Numbered from the stretch's first letter, positions 36,267 to 48,028 are shown. The stretch is 64,000 nt of DNA from Hyaloperonospora brassicae (GCA_947650285.1 CANTFL010001327.1:341814-405813), one strand, 5' to 3'. A program made the numbers and translations. Notes: generated by a model from the sequence alone, not told the origin.

Positions 36267-37054
36267 TCCCTAGTACATATAGTAGCAGTCTCACGGTAAC
36301 CTTGTTGCCGGGTGACAAGATATAGATGGTCGTACGCGTACCTAAATATACCTTAATATCTCATTCACTCTATTCCAGAGCATTTGCGGTATGACCCGAC
36401 AGACTGACCATTTCTCCCTTACCGCGGTTCTCGGCTGGACAAGAAGTCGTGCAAATTCGTGTGCGAATCTGGAAGCGCTTTCGGACTCCATTGCTTCGCT
36501 AGGTCATACATAGTAAGAGGGATTGATGGGATACTCAAATGTCTTCAGGACGTCGATGCTACCAGATTGAACGATCCAGAGTCGTTCGCATCTCTTCTCA
36601 CGTGCGATGGTGTTCGTGTAACAAGCAGTGAACTTGGCTTGCACGCTCCACTTCACGTCAACGATCAGTCTGCAACTCTTCAGCATCTTCAGAATGGGGA
36701 GGGAGACATCTCGTCGGATGGCACAGACAGGGCGTTCACCCAAAGGTGAGCTTCACCAGCTTCAGTGCATGTCACACTTGCACACTCCACGACACTATAC
36801 GTCTGCTTGACGCTGCGATTGAGTCCCTTCATGCAAAAACGGTCAGCCAGCCAGCCAGCCGAGCAGCAACCACAGCAAGCAAACACTTGGAACCGCGTCA
36901 CGAGCGGGGTCTCCATTCACTTTTCCTCCATGCTCAGCTTTCCGTTACAATAGAAGTACGTTGAGCCACGAGAGCCTTTGCCAAGTGTCACAGAGACGCA
37001 GTCTGTATTACGGCTGCATGAACCCTAGCTGAACGACTCGATGATCTACTGCTA
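36267..37054. other. DNA between element B and the hydrolase gene
   Basis: This starts with the right target duplication (36267-36271). Before element B inserted it was contiguous with 28440-28526. A short (CCAG)n run lies at 36844-36860. No gene is recognised; open frames here are short and overlap on both strands. The last part, about 36900-37054, is the 3' flank of the hydrolase gene. Confidence 0.5.
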
Positions 37055-38740
37055 CTACAACAGGCACTCGAACCACTTGACGGGCTTCTTCGCCGAGCTA
37101 AAGAGCCCGTCGCCAAAGGAAAACGTCGTGTCGGCGTGGTTGAGCTGCGCCTTGTAGAACCGATCTTTGTAGTGGTCGCCAAAGTGTTCGGCCGGGAGTC
37201 CCCCGGTGCAGCTATTGAACTCGACCATCCCGTCGTTCTCGGCCGTCTTGTGCGGCAGCGTGGACCCGAGCAGCCAGTAGACCGGGAGGTAGCGCGAAAA
37301 CAGCCCGGCGTACGAGTTGCTGCACATTGCCGCGAACACGTTGTCCCGATAGGCTTCTTGAGCGGCTTCGTAGGCGTCATTCATGACCTCGCCGGCAAGC
37401 TCCCCGCCCTGGTACAAGAGCGACTTTGTCGCGTTGAGCATCGAGCACTGACTCGCGAGGTTGCCAATCACTTTCATCAAGTGCGTGCGCTTGCCACTGC
37501 ACGACTCGACCGCAAAGTCCGAGCCCATACTTCCGGACATGGGGGCGCTCAAGGCGACCCACGAGCTGCTGTTGGCCAGCGCGCACTTCCCGCTGGCAAT
37601 CGCCCCGGCGAGCGCGAGGCCGCCCATGGAATGCGTCACGACGATCGTGTCGGCGATTTCGGTCGACGAGCTCGACGTGGCCAAAGACGTCGCGAGGTCG
37701 CACAGGATCTGCTGCTGCGTGTCGTTGTTCCAGCCCGCGACGACGGAATTCCACACCATGTACTTGAACTCGGTGCAGCACGGCGCGTGCTCGGTCAAGT
37801 TGCCCCAGTAGTCCAGCATCGAGTCCTGCAGCTCGTCTTCGGCGTAGCCGTTGCCCAGGCCGTGGATAAAGAGACACGGCCGGGGATCGGACTTGCACGT
37901 GCACGTCGTGGACGGCAGCGTGACAGCCAAACCGCTGCCCTCCGCTCGCTCTTCGCTATCGGGAACCGGTGCACCCGTGAGCAACGCCGCTGCTGCAGGC
38001 GTCATATCCGTGGCCTTGACAACTCTTCGGCACTCGCCCGTCGATCCTGCAGTCACCTTCGGCACCGGTACTTTGACTCGATACTTCAGGAACGTGACCT
38101 CAATGTCAATGTCGCTCGTATACGCGCGAAAACCTGCAGCTCCCGAAGCACAGATGACCATCTCCAGGCCCTGGAACGTCACTTCGAAAAGGTGCCCTGC
38201 AGCACACGTGATCTTGTCGCCGTCTTGCCGGGCCGTCGACGCGACGGTCACGTCGTTCAACGCGGTCATGATCTCCTCGAACGGCGACAAGAGGCTCCCC
38301 GGTAAGCAGTGCGTCTTGCGCGCCACGACTCGGTCCGTCTCGTCCAGTTCAGTCCGCTCGTCGTACGCGACGCCGTCGACCATAAAGTACCGCGTCCGAG
38401 TGGTCTCTTCGACAAAGTCCACGTAGCCGTCGTAGTAGACGCGTGTGCCGTCATGTGAGACGATCGGGTTCGCGTACACGTCAAACTCGGACTGGCCGAA
38501 CAACTGCATGGAGCTGCGCTTCAGTGTAAAGTGGAGCTTCAAAGACGGCCAGTGACGTGCACTGCTACTGCTAGTGCTACTGGAATGGGCAGCAGTTGTT
38601 GTCGTAACGGTGGGACGCAGCGCTCCATTGCTCGTCGCGTGGCTCGCAGTGGGCTGTATGACGCAGGCCATGAGTGCAAATGCCCAGAGCAGTTGACGGA
38701 GAGAGGTCACTTGCGGCCACATTGAAGAGGTGAGCATCAC
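37055..38740 (-). CDS. Secreted alpha/beta-hydrolase (PGAP1/lipase-like)
   Basis: An intact 561-residue, intron-free gene, probably an esterase or lipase acting in the secretory path or outside the cell. Residues 1-33 look like a signal peptide (hydrophobic core LLWAFALMACVI), followed by a Thr/Ser-rich linker at 45-61. The hydrolase domain starts near 288: CLFIHGLGNG with the oxyanion-loop His-Gly at 293-294, nucleophile Ser371 in THSMGG, Asp503 in ENDGMVEF and His535 in LNHADTTF. The nucleophile elbow has Thr where the usual GxSxG has its first Gly. Cysteines are frequent, which suits an exported protein. The N-terminal 70-280 region is unknown to me. The nearest familiar fold is the PGAP1/GPI inositol-deacylase-like group; the substrate is not predictable. 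I chose the first ATG; Met2 and Met7 are alternatives. Codons are GC-rich compared with the surrounding repeats. Confidence 0.88.
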   Translation of the reverse strand: MMLTSSMWPQVTSLRQLLWAFALMACVIQPTASHATSNGALRPTVTTTTAAHSSSTSSSSARHWPSLKLHFTLKRSSMQLFGQSEFDVYANPIVSHDGTRVYYDGYVDFVEETTRTRYFMVDGVAYDERTELDETDRVVARKTHCLPGSLLSPFEEIMTALNDVTVASTARQDGDKITCAAGHLFEVTFQGLEMVICASGAAGFRAYTSDIDIEVTFLKYRVKVPVPKVTAGSTGECRRVVKATDMTPAAAALLTGAPVPDSEERAEGSGLAVTLPSTTCTCKSDPRPCLFIHGLGNGYAEDELQDSMLDYWGNLTEHAPCCTEFKYMVWNSVVAGWNNDTQQQILCDLATSLATSSSSTEIADTIVVTHSMGGLALAGAIASGKCALANSSSWVALSAPMSGSMGSDFAVESCSGKRTHLMKVIGNLASQCSMLNATKSLLYQGGELAGEVMNDAYEAAQEAYRDNVFAAMCSNSYAGLFSRYLPVYWLLGSTLPHKTAENDGMVEFNSCTGGLPAEHFGDHYKDRFYKAQLNHADTTFSFGDGLFSSAKKPVKWFECLL

Positions 38741-38790
38741 GCGCGTTGTTGGGCGCTTCGGACCGTCGAGTGCCGTGCGAGCGCTAGGTG

Positions 38791-38808
38791 GGCAATTGGG
38801 AAGTGAGC
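38791..38808 (-). promoter_or_regulatory. Oomycete Inr-FPR core promoter
   Basis: On the minus strand GCTCACTTCCCAATTGCC fits the known oomycete initiator plus flanking promoter region, roughly GCTCATTYYNCAWTTT. The initiator A is at 38804, giving a predicted 64-nt 5' leader before the ATG at 38740. Such spacing is typical for oomycete genes. Confidence 0.75.
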
Positions 38809-38827
38809 GGATCGCTGTCGCAGGTTC

Positions 38828-39292
38828 TGTTACGGGGCACGCTCTTACCAGATAACTGGTAAGACCTTGTGCTCATGGAACACAAGGCTGCGTACTCCCG
38901 ACGTCGCGTGCACGTGGCGTGAGACAGCGCGAGGAAGTATACAGAACTAGGATGCTCTGTTTACGGGAAAAGTGGAACTGTATTTAATATAGTTAAGGTT
39001 CCTACTAAGCCCCCTTTGTCTTGATCTAACTGTATTAAACGACAATCTCCTATGTGGGTTTTTTGCTCACCACCTATTGCGCGCCCCCAGCAGCGGTTGG
39101 TGATTCATTTGGTTGATGTAGCGTCGACATCAACCATTAAGTGGAGCACGCAAGAATATTACCCTCAGTGGTAAGATTCCGCCAACATGACCTCTTCTCG
39201 GGTAATGTTGGTTGAATAGTATCGAAATGAATGATATTCAGAAATTGATACATTCGTATCTTTCTTTTATGTAACAGGCTCACCCCGTTACA
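38828..39292 (-). repeat. Solo LTR upstream of the hydrolase gene
   Basis: This 465-bp LTR in minus orientation runs from TGTTACGGGGCACGC to CACCCCGTTACA (plus-strand reading). It is flanked by the duplication GGTTC at 38823-38827 and 39293-39297. It has the family core CACCACCTATTGCGCGCCC near 39070-39090. Its transcription direction is the same as the gene's, and it ends 24 bp before the predicted start site. Confidence 0.94.
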
Positions 39293-39297
39293 GGTTC

Positions 39298-41120
39298 GGC
39301 GCGACCGTCTGGATCAGGAGAGACGCAGGGCACGAGCTGATGCGATGGTGCCAAGTCTGGTGTCGGTCCTTTAGTCGTCGGAGGGGAGCTCCGAGATTGG
39401 CTTTCAATGGTCGACAGCTCCTGTTCCTCAATCTCTCACTCGATCGATCCCTTCGAAGGTACCAGAGCAGAGAGTCCTGTGACCGCGCGAGAGATTCGTT
39501 TGCAGGGGCGTAGCATGAACATGTGCCTCTGACTTGCACCTTTTCGAGAGCGGTTTGGCTCGAGAGCCGAATCTTCTGAGCGACCGACAGGTGCCACTCG
39601 CTTTGGTGCACGACGTTCAACCTGAACGAGAGAGATCCACATGAACAACTGCGACAGCTGCTGCCGGTGTGCCGCCTGTTTGCAGCGATAGATTCACGCC
39701 CTGATTCCAACGTCGGCCGGTCTGTCCACCATAAGTGTGCAGCCTCTGCACGCACATGTTTCTTCCCGCCCTTGAAGCTGACAGCGGACATCACCGCCTC
39801 AACGACATCCGCTGACCAGGTGCTCTTTCGAGCAGGAACCGACTCGACCTGAACGCATTGAGATCCGCACGCCCAGTGGCTTTGACGAGTGCAATCCGGA
39901 CTATCTCGGGGTGCGCGTCTCTTTGTCGCAGCAACGAAGTAGACGTGTCGTGAGACACCGCTCGGTTTGCGCAGATCTCTGCGGTAGTGCACTATTGCTA
40001 GTCAGCAGAGTGTCCGTTTGTAGCAGCCAGGCAGCCAACGAACCAGCGAGGGAGCAGAACCTGTCCGGAAGATTGCAGGGACTGTCTGTCGCACGCGCAG
40101 TGGCTTTGACGAGTGCAACGGGACTATCTCGGGGTGCGCGTCTCTTTGTCGCAGCAACGAAGTAGACGTGTCGTGAGACACCGCTCGGTTTGCGCAGATC
40201 CCTGCGGTACTGCACTATTGCGAGTCAGCAGAGTGTCCGTTTGTACAGGCAGCCAGGCAGCCAAGGAACCAGCGAGGGAGCAGAACCTGTCCGGAAGATT
40301 GCAGGGACTGTCTGTCGCACGCCCAGTCATTACGACACGGCGATGACCGATAGGTTGTCCGCAAATGCAATGGCAACTGAATGTACGTGTATCTCTCTTT
40401 CTCAGCCATATTGTGTCACCCATTCGAATGATCTCGCTCTGGGATCTTCATTACAGTTCGTACAGTGGGCTACGTCGCCAACGCTCGTTCATGTGTTGTC
40501 AGGGCAGAACACCAAACGCGTAGATCGTGCCATGCAGTCGAAGCTGCACGTTTGTCTGATGACAAGATCGATGTATCCGACATTATCAGAAGGACAGGAT
40601 GGACGCATCGAGCGCGCTGTTGTGATTATCCGAGCGGCCATTGTCTGAGCGCAAGGTGAGGACTTCTATTGCGTCGAATGTCCAGTCGGCGCTTCCTACA
40701 TGAGTTGTACACGTAGGCATCATGTTATCACGTACGGCGATACTGCTAGTGGAAAGGCTGGCTTTCGATGGTTTGCTACCGGGCGAAGCAGGCGACCACG
40801 TCTTGTCTTCCTCTCCATTTTCGGGCAGGAATCGGCCGAGAACGTAACGTTGTCATAACTTACCGATCTTGATGAACAAACATTCCCTATTACAGCCTCC
40901 AAGTCTCATTTGATCGATAGTTCGACTGGTTACTCCATTGGCTCTTGACTATCCGTCGTGTCGATCGTGTTTTTGATAGTACGGCATGGCACCGATCATC
41001 TAGACACGCACATCGTCCCGTCTGTGGCGATTTCTTGGCCTTCGACGCTTCTATCCCAGGTTCAGTTTTTACCTTCACATCTTCACTCAGGAGCTCACGT
41101 TAAAATCCCTGGTTTATATC
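39298..41120. other. Intergenic DNA with a 225-bp tandem repeat
   Basis: No gene is recognised. A 234-residue open frame on the minus strand (39992-39288) has no domain and partly overlaps the tandem repeat, so it is probably chance. Downstream to 41120 nothing is identifiable. Confidence 0.45.
39867..40320. repeat. Tandem duplication, about 225-bp unit, two copies
   Basis: Copies at 39867-40090 and 40091-40316 start with GCACGCCCAG or GCACGCGCAG and run to CTGTCTGTC. A third copy begins at 40317 but breaks off after ten bases. The copies differ at a few sites and small indels (CAGCCAGGCAGCC variants), so the duplication is fairly young. Confidence 0.92.
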
Positions 41121-41129
41121 CGGGCACGC

Positions 41130-41760
41130 CCTCCATTGTGGTGGAGTGGTGATCGCTCTTTTGAGGATCGATCCCAACTCTTCACTGGCGCCAGGACGAC
41201 CGACTAAAGGAGGGAGTACTCCGATTCCGTGTTCTTGATTGCCTTCCTCACCTTGCGTACCCGTCAGTGGGGCGGGTTGCACTCTTCTAGGTGGACTCGT
41301 GTCAATGGAAAACTTGACCGTGTTTGCGATGGGGCCGAGATTCGATCACGGTGTGGAAATCTTCACACCACGATCGGGGTTGGTGTGATCACGTGGAATT
41401 CGTCACGCGATCACTTGTATGCTTGTGGGGTGCTCGATATGAGTCACCCTGATCGGTAAGAGATCGCCTTGTCCAAATGTAGACCTTGATTCGCGAGCCT
41501 TCTGACCACTTGAGCCGTCTCGCGATCTTGGGTCCTCAACCACAAAGGGTTTCCTGTGTCCAGTCGCAGTTGGGGTGTTGTTTAAGAGATCCAGATCCCT
41601 GGCCAAATAATCCAGGGATATCACTTGATTAAAGTATGTAAACCTTTCCTTGACGTCGGGTGGCCAATGATCCACCCGGAGGGGAAGTCGACACGTGTAC
41701 TTTGAAGCAAATTGAACTCTGTTTAATGTTAACCAATCGAACCCAGCAACCCTATTCCTA
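41130..41760. repeat. Dispersed repeat R1, copy a
   Basis: This aligns in the same direction with 52880-53440, sharing blocks such as GTACTCCGATTCCGTGTT, GAGCCGTCTCGCGATCTTG and TTGACGTCGGGTGGCCAATGAT with diverged DNA between. Both copies keep an 8-bp inverted repeat ATCCCTGG/CCAGGGAT (here 41595-41602 and 41612-41619). The minus strand has an open frame at 41837-41403 of unknown kind. Copy b lies beyond the 3' side of minus-strand element E, so R1 could be its LTR and this copy a solo relic; that is inference. Confidence 0.7.
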
Positions 41761-41850
41761 TCCCCATGTCTTGGACATCGTTTGCCACATGACGCTCTCT
41801 CTAGACGGTAGCGATCTTGTACTTTCGTGGCCCACACCTGATATACTTAT

Positions 41851-42125
41851 CTGATCGCGATCACATACCTGGTCACTGATCACGATCTCGATCGCTTCCT
41901 GATCGCGATCACCTTGCTGATCGCGAATCACATAGTGTGCTCCACACCAACCTGATTCCGATCATACACCTGATCTCGATCGTGTACCTGATCACTGATC
42001 ACGATCTCAATCACTAATCACGATCACGATTGCATCCTTGATCTCGATTGCCTTGCTGATCGCGGTTCCCTTTTTTATCGACTGATCGCTAACATTACCT
42101 TCCGCCTCATACCTTGATCCAAGAT
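41851..42125. repeat. GATC-rich degenerate repeat block
   Basis: About 20 GATC tetramers occur in 275 bp, in degenerate units such as CTGATCGCGATCAC and CTGATCTCGATCGTGTAC, many of them palindromic. Smaller GATC-rich patches occur near 1360-1410 and 53590-53690. No coding role is seen. Confidence 0.75.
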
Positions 42126-42639
42126 CGCAGGTCCCAACCTGCCCGATCTGATATCCATTTTAGTCTGACTGTTCAAGGGACGCGATCGCACCAGATGTGG
42201 GACCGGGCCGATAACCGTTTACTGGCTAGGACATAACGGGAATGCGAATAGTTCCTCTATAGCGACTTTACATAGTCGCTTTACCACAGGTACAACCAAA
42301 GCTTTGCAGAAGCAGCCTCTGCGAGCACCTCGACTTCCTGTAAGCCAGAACCGATGAACCTTAGCCTTGCTGACGATAAAGGTGAAGCGGAGCTTTAGTT
42401 TGCAGATCAACGTCAGGAAGTGAAACGCTGTTATATGTGCGAAATCACTAAACACTTGCGTCCCACTTGTCCTTTGTGTAAGCATCAATCGACTCATTTG
42501 GGTCGAAACCCCAGCCGCCACCAAAAACCTGGTATGGCACGGGGAAACGTCGACACCAAGTAGGTGCGGGGCGCCCTACTAAGGTAGAACTGAGTTCTAT
42601 CACTTCTCTACGAGGTAGAGTAAAACAGGGTGTAGCCCC

Positions 42640-44040
42640 ACTATGCTCTGTGCCCGCCAGCACAAGGCGTGGATACAAGCCAGGTTGTTAGTCATCGAGG
42701 CGAAAATTATAGGCTTAAAGAAGCATTGGTCGGTCCTTTTCGATTGTATAACGTCATGCAATTATGCTCGACGTATTTCCGTTGAGGGAAGTCGGCGATA
42801 CGCTGAAGCACTCAAAGCGCATAAAGGTTATTCGATCACCGTTCGTCTAGCGACGGGTAGTCGCGTTTATGTGCCTAAGGTTGTGTTGAACTTGGTCGTG
42901 AAGTTTTTATCTTTTTACAGCATTAAACGCTGTCTTGTCCTCGATTTTGATTCGAGATGCGATCTCATATTAAGTAGGGCTCGGCTTGAACGCCATGAGC
43001 CATGGATTGATTGGAGGTCTAAGATTTTAGTCGCCACGCGCAATGTTTCTAGCGAAGCTTTGAAGAGTCATGAACCCAAACTTGATAGGCGAGATTTGCG
43101 CTGTTGACGCGAGCCATTGAAGGAAGATGTCAATGTGCTGGACATTGGTATGTCAGATATTTATTAACTCCAATGTCAATGACATGAAAACTGAGCGGAG
43201 CTCTTTTACCGTATGTGAAGAGAGCTATACTCTGTTGAGTGATACTCGCTGTGATACTGAATCACTGCATCCTGCAGGCATGGTTGTCCTGGGGCCAAGA
43301 CATCAAGAATTTATTACCTCTGACGTGAGTGGGGTGGCACGTGAAATTCCACCAAGTGAGAGCGGCCGAGATGGCACCTCGCTGAATGTCTGTAATGAAA
43401 TTGTTGGCAAGAAGCCAGAGTTTTCAGGGCTAAGCCCGGATGCTGTACGTGAAGTGGTACGTGTAAATTTACTGGGTGAAGTGTTCGAGTAACGTGACTC
43501 TTTACTCTATGTCGTTAAAGACATGAGCTCTCGTATAGATCGTGCTAAGACAAATAGCAACAAGTTGGACCCTTCTGTCCCGGCCTCTAGGAGGCGTAAG
43601 GTTTCTTTGAGGAACCAATTCCAGCAATCGGGTGGCAACTGTTTAGCGCTCCACGTCAGAAACGTCACATCGTAAGATAGTATTTATACATTACATACAC
43701 TTGTTAATGGAGTAACTGGTCATGGTAATGGTAGCATGCGTCTCGCAACTCTTCCATCCATGGAAGCTCTCTTCGAACTAGACGAAATGTCTGATGGCGA
43801 CTTTCGCCAAGACTTGCAGGCCGGAAAGTTATCCGGTTGGGTGGTCATCCGACCCGACGTTAGATTTAACTCATCCTCGTTATTGGAGGAGTCCGTCCTT
43901 GAGGACACAAAGGCATTATTGGATGCCCGTAGTGGATCCTCAATCCTTAAGGATCCTCTTGATCCTATCTTTTCTGTGGTAAATGAATATCCAAGACGTG
44001 GTGTGTCACGACCCGCCGTCTGTCTTACCTCCTGATAGAG
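42640..44040 (+). pseudogene. Element C protease and linker
   Basis: The open stretch 42643-43107 has FDCITSCNYARRIS, matching the D-x-G-A-S-N-N-F region of A/B, with the aspartate kept and the glycine changed. VRLATGSRVYVP and RCDLILSRARLERHEPW follow, as in the A/B protease fold. The linker is open at 43127-43492 and 43736-44035 (FRQDLQAGKLSG resembles A/B FLRDLRSGKVKQ). Broken by several stops. Confidence 0.7.
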
Positions 44041-46792
44041 TGTGCGTCACGAAATTGACTTAGTTCCTAGAACTAAATACTGCGTAACATCGGCAGTGGC
44101 CTTGCGAAAGGAGCAGTGTGACCTCATAGATGACTTCTTTCGTGCAAAGCACGCGGCGGGCATGGTTTGTGGGAGCAAATATTCCCATTCCAAACCGACC
44201 TTCTGTGTCTAAAAGCCTAATGGGAAGTGGCGCATTGTTCATGCTTACAATAAGCTTAATGCGGCCTCCATCCGGGATCAGACACCATTTCCGAGGAAGA
44301 ATGTTTTCAGAACAATATGGTGGGGTGTACAATGTAAAGTGCGCTCGACTTAGTCAACGGTTATTACCAGCTGCTCATGCGAGAAAGCGATATTTTGCTG
44401 ACAGCAATCAGCACTCCGATCGGTATTATCTGGGAGTGGCTTGTTATGCCGCACGGGTTGTCAAATGCCCCGGCTTCATTCAATCGTCTTTTGACGCAAT
44501 TGTTTAGACCTTACAGATGATATACACAGACGTACCTTGATGACCCCTTTTCTCACAGTCGTGCTATGAACGGCCGGTCTAGTGTAGATAATCACATCGA
44601 CCATTTAGGAGCAGTGCTCGAGTGCATGCGCACAAACAAATTGTATGCCAAAGCATCAAAGTGCATCTTTGGTGTAGAAGAGATTCCTTTTTTGAGGTGA
44701 TTCATTGGGAAGCGTGGCCTTAAAGCGGATCCCGCTAAGTTAAAAGCCATACTTGATTGGCCGGTTCCAAAGAATTAAAAGGACTTAACGTATAGTGGCT
44801 TGGTCTTGCCAATTCCTTGCACAAGTACACTGCGAATTGCGCAGATATGGCTCGGCCATTATCCAATCTCCTTAAAAAGGACGGGAATGGTGCTAGACTA
44901 GCACCGAGCATGATGCTTTTCAAGCAGTAAAAAAGAGTCTCCTTCATGCGCCAATCTTGGCTTTGCCTGATCCTGATCGATCTTTCAGTGTCGTCTGTGA
45001 CGCATCTGACTTTTCCATAGGCAGCGTCCTGTTACCGACAGATTCTGACGGACGGGAACGCGTCATTGCGTTTGTGTCACGATAAATGAAAGCTGTAGAT
45101 AAGAACTATCTTGTTCATTGACAAATAGCTACTTGCAATGAAGTACGCTTTAGTCAAATTCAGAGTTCATCTGCTTGGCTCTAAGCCTTTTGTGGTCGAC
45201 ACCGCTCATGCGTCACTACGAACTGCGACCTAGTTGCCACACCTCTCTTAGCGAATAGATCGTTTGCTTTCCTTCTTTGCAGAATACAACTTCAAGGTGA
45301 CAGTACAAGCCGGGCAAGAAGAATGATTTGGCTGATGCGTTGTCCCGCGGCCTGACTATATGCTTGCTCATGTAACGACTCTGTCGTCGTCGGTCACTGA
45401 CCTCATTCGTTCGACATATGCCAAAGATGACCACTGTGTAGCACTGCTACGTGCTCTAGGGAGCGAGGAGTTTAACGACTCAGACATATAATTGTAGAAA
45501 CGATTACGTGCGAGGTTACATCGATATTTCATCGATCAGGGCCTGTTGTGCTATAGCACGGGTGTGGAGGATACCCCTCGCGTCGTTGTCCCTCATGATT
45601 AGGAGTTGAAGTTCGGATTCTCTATGAGGCACGTGATACTGGGTTGAGTGGTCACCTCGGTCGTGAGAAGACCTACGGCTCAGTTAGCCAATGTTATTGG
45701 TGACCAAACCTTTACAAATGGGTGAGCACATATTTGCGCATGTGTGAAACGTGTCAACGGGTGAAACCCTCACCTTACGCGGCCGCGACGCTGGCTAGTT
45801 TGCCTGTACCCAAGAGGTGTTGGGAGTCCATTAGCATGAATTTTCTGTTACGGATTTCCGAAGAGATTCGTATGGCAATACGTATATTGCGGTCTTTGTT
45901 GACCGATTGATCAAGATGACTCATATAACGGCGGTGCCGGATACCATTGATGGTGGAGGTACAGGTACGCTGTTCATCGATCGAGTGTTCCGACAACACG
46001 GTTTGCCGTTGTCAATTGTCTCTGATAGAGATCCTCGCTTCACGGGCACTTTTTAGAGACACATCATTCAGGTGCTCGGCACACGTTTAGCAATGTCCTC
46101 AGCGTATCATTTTCAGACAAATGGTCAAACCGAGCGAGTGAATTTTAATCATTAGTGGCATCTTGCGCAGTGTTTGCACTGAACCGCTTAAGCGTTGGAG
46201 TTCAAAGCTCCCTGTCGTTTAGTTTGCGTTGAACAACGCCGTGCATGCCTCTACCGGCTACACACCGTTGTGTGAATGGTCTCACACACCCTCGCGTTCC
46301 ATTAACGCTACTAATGCGTGGTTAGGGCTTGGAGGGTGATGAGTTGCCGATCGGCTTGCTTATATCAGCATTGCTAGTGTTCAAAAACAGGTAAGCGAGT
46401 GTCTCGAAACGCTTTTGACAGTCTTACGACATGTGCGTGACTCACAGGCTGATAGCCAAGACATGCAGAAGGAATAAGCTGATGCTAAAGGCAGAGGTTG
46501 TATTGAACGTTATGAGTGCGGATACCAATTTCTACCCAATGCTTAAAACTTGCCTACAAATGTAGCGTCTGCCGTCTTCAAGACAATGTTGCGTCCGCGC
46601 TTCATTGGACCTTTCACGGTCATCGCCAAGATGGGAAATGCGTATACGCTCAACCTTCCTCGCAAATTGCGCACACACCGTGTGTTATACGTTGGATTGC
46701 TTAAGCTGTATTGGGATCCGTCCCACGTGAACTTACATGCGCTTGCGCCGCATAGGTCGGCCTTGCCATCATTTGCTGAATACTTTTCATGA
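44040..46792 (+). pseudogene. Element C RT-RNase H-integrase
   Basis: RT reads KPNGKWRIVHAYNKLNAASI, WEWLVMPHGLSNAPASFNR and a YLDD near 44535, all in shifting frames. Here WEW is intact at the place where A and B have a stop. RNase H shows CDASDFSIGS and KKNDLADALSRG. Integrase shows CETCQRVKPSP, SDRDPRF and NGQTERV. The clearest C-terminal piece, 46550-46792, has LRPRFIGPFTVIAKMGNAYT. I see no chromodomain after it. Heavily decayed. Confidence 0.82.
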
Positions 46793-48012
46793 AGTCAAGC
46801 TGATCCTCTATCCAGGCCTGGCCCAAATCCAATCCCTGGACACGGGCTTGTTCCAACTCCAACTCCAACACCTTGACACAGGCTCGCATCGCGTCATACG
46901 CCTTCCGGGTCTTATCCAATGTCCCACGAAGACCACTCATCTCGAGAAGCACCTTCCCGTGCTCCTCCTTCCGTATACCGACCACTTCCGATGCTGCTCG
47001 ATGAGCAAGGGACCACCAGTTCCATGTGGAGCGACTCCTGAAACGACGTCGTCGTCAGGGTCAATAGCAGTATCTGGTGAGGTGGCAAGAGTACCCGGAT
47101 TCGGAGAACTTGGGGGAGTATAAGACACCCCTTCGGCAGGATTGCCCATACGCCGTTGATGTTTTTGAATATCGTGGCAGGGTTCATCCCTCGACCGAGA
47201 GCGCTTCTCACTAATATTGGTGGAGGCAGGTGGGTAGTTGGAAACCGCTTGACCAACTCCACATCAGCCGACACAGCCGGTGCATAGCGTGTACGAGTTG
47301 GCAACTGGCCTCTGGCCTTAAGCTTGGCGTGATCATACCGAAGCGTTCGTTTTAGACGAATATCTGCCACATCGACACTTGCTCTGAGAGCTAACACGCT
47401 GCTGGGGTGTTGTTTCCGATGCACCCAGCGAGCAAAAGCGTTGTCTTCTTCCTCCTGAGATTCGCCTGCTAGTAGGAGGATGGGTATACCCTTCATCGGT
47501 GGAACCAATGCACCCCGTGCTTGCGTATCAAGTCGCAACTTGTATTAACTCTAAGTCGTCAAGTAAGGTTGCAGGTACCTCTCGCGAAGTGCCTGTCGAC
47601 TTGACGCCTCATCAGAAGATGTTGACTCAGCGCCAATGGTCCTCGTTGCCAAAGAATGACCCGTCGTTTGGGGTATACGCTCTTCCACATTGAGTGGTGT
47701 GAACAGATAGCCACGACGACCCTCAAGCGTTGCAGCAAGCTGCATACGGCGCTGAGCGCTCTCCTCTCGTTGTATAGCCAACTGTTGTTGATCATCAAGC
47801 GGATTGGTGATGATGGCATCGCCCACGATGGGTGTTCGATGCGGCGTCGATGGCGCGTTGGCTTCGCCACGCTCAGCAAATGGATTTGGTGCAGTATGAG
47901 GCGGTGCCTCTTGTACTGGTGAGTCGGACATTGTCTTCTCGTCACCATGGATATCGGTACCACTACCATTATTAACCCCCACATCAATGCCGAGGTAGGA
48001 AGAGAGAGTCAA
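46701..48012 (-). pseudogene. Antisense coding region of element C
   Basis: On the strand opposite to pol, directly behind the integrase C-terminus and overlapping it by about 90 bp. Open pieces are 48012-47551, 47538-46912 (the first two thirds look coding), 47149-46937 and 46985-46701. The N-terminal part is Pro/Thr-rich, then QREESAQRRMQLAATLEGRR. The C-terminal part is a coiled-coil-like KEEHGKVLLEMSGLRGTLDK and KVLELELEQARVQ. Place and coiled-coil character parallel the antisense regions of A and B, but I found no clear sequence match to them. Function unknown. Confidence 0.55.
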
Positions 48013-48028
48013 GGACTTATGGGGTGGC

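Noticed and set aside
37136..38305. 389-residue open frame on the plus strand
   Set aside because: It lies entirely antisense to the hydrolase gene and is a by-product of its GC-rich codons. It is Arg-rich without any domain.
39288..39992. 234-residue open frame on the minus strand
   Set aside because: No domain, odd composition, and it overlaps the tandem duplication. Probably chance.
41130..42140. R1 copy a as 5' LTR of element C
   Set aside because: It runs in the same direction as R1 copy b, which flanks the minus-oriented element E, while C is plus-oriented; C's own putative LTR start (48029) is not similar.
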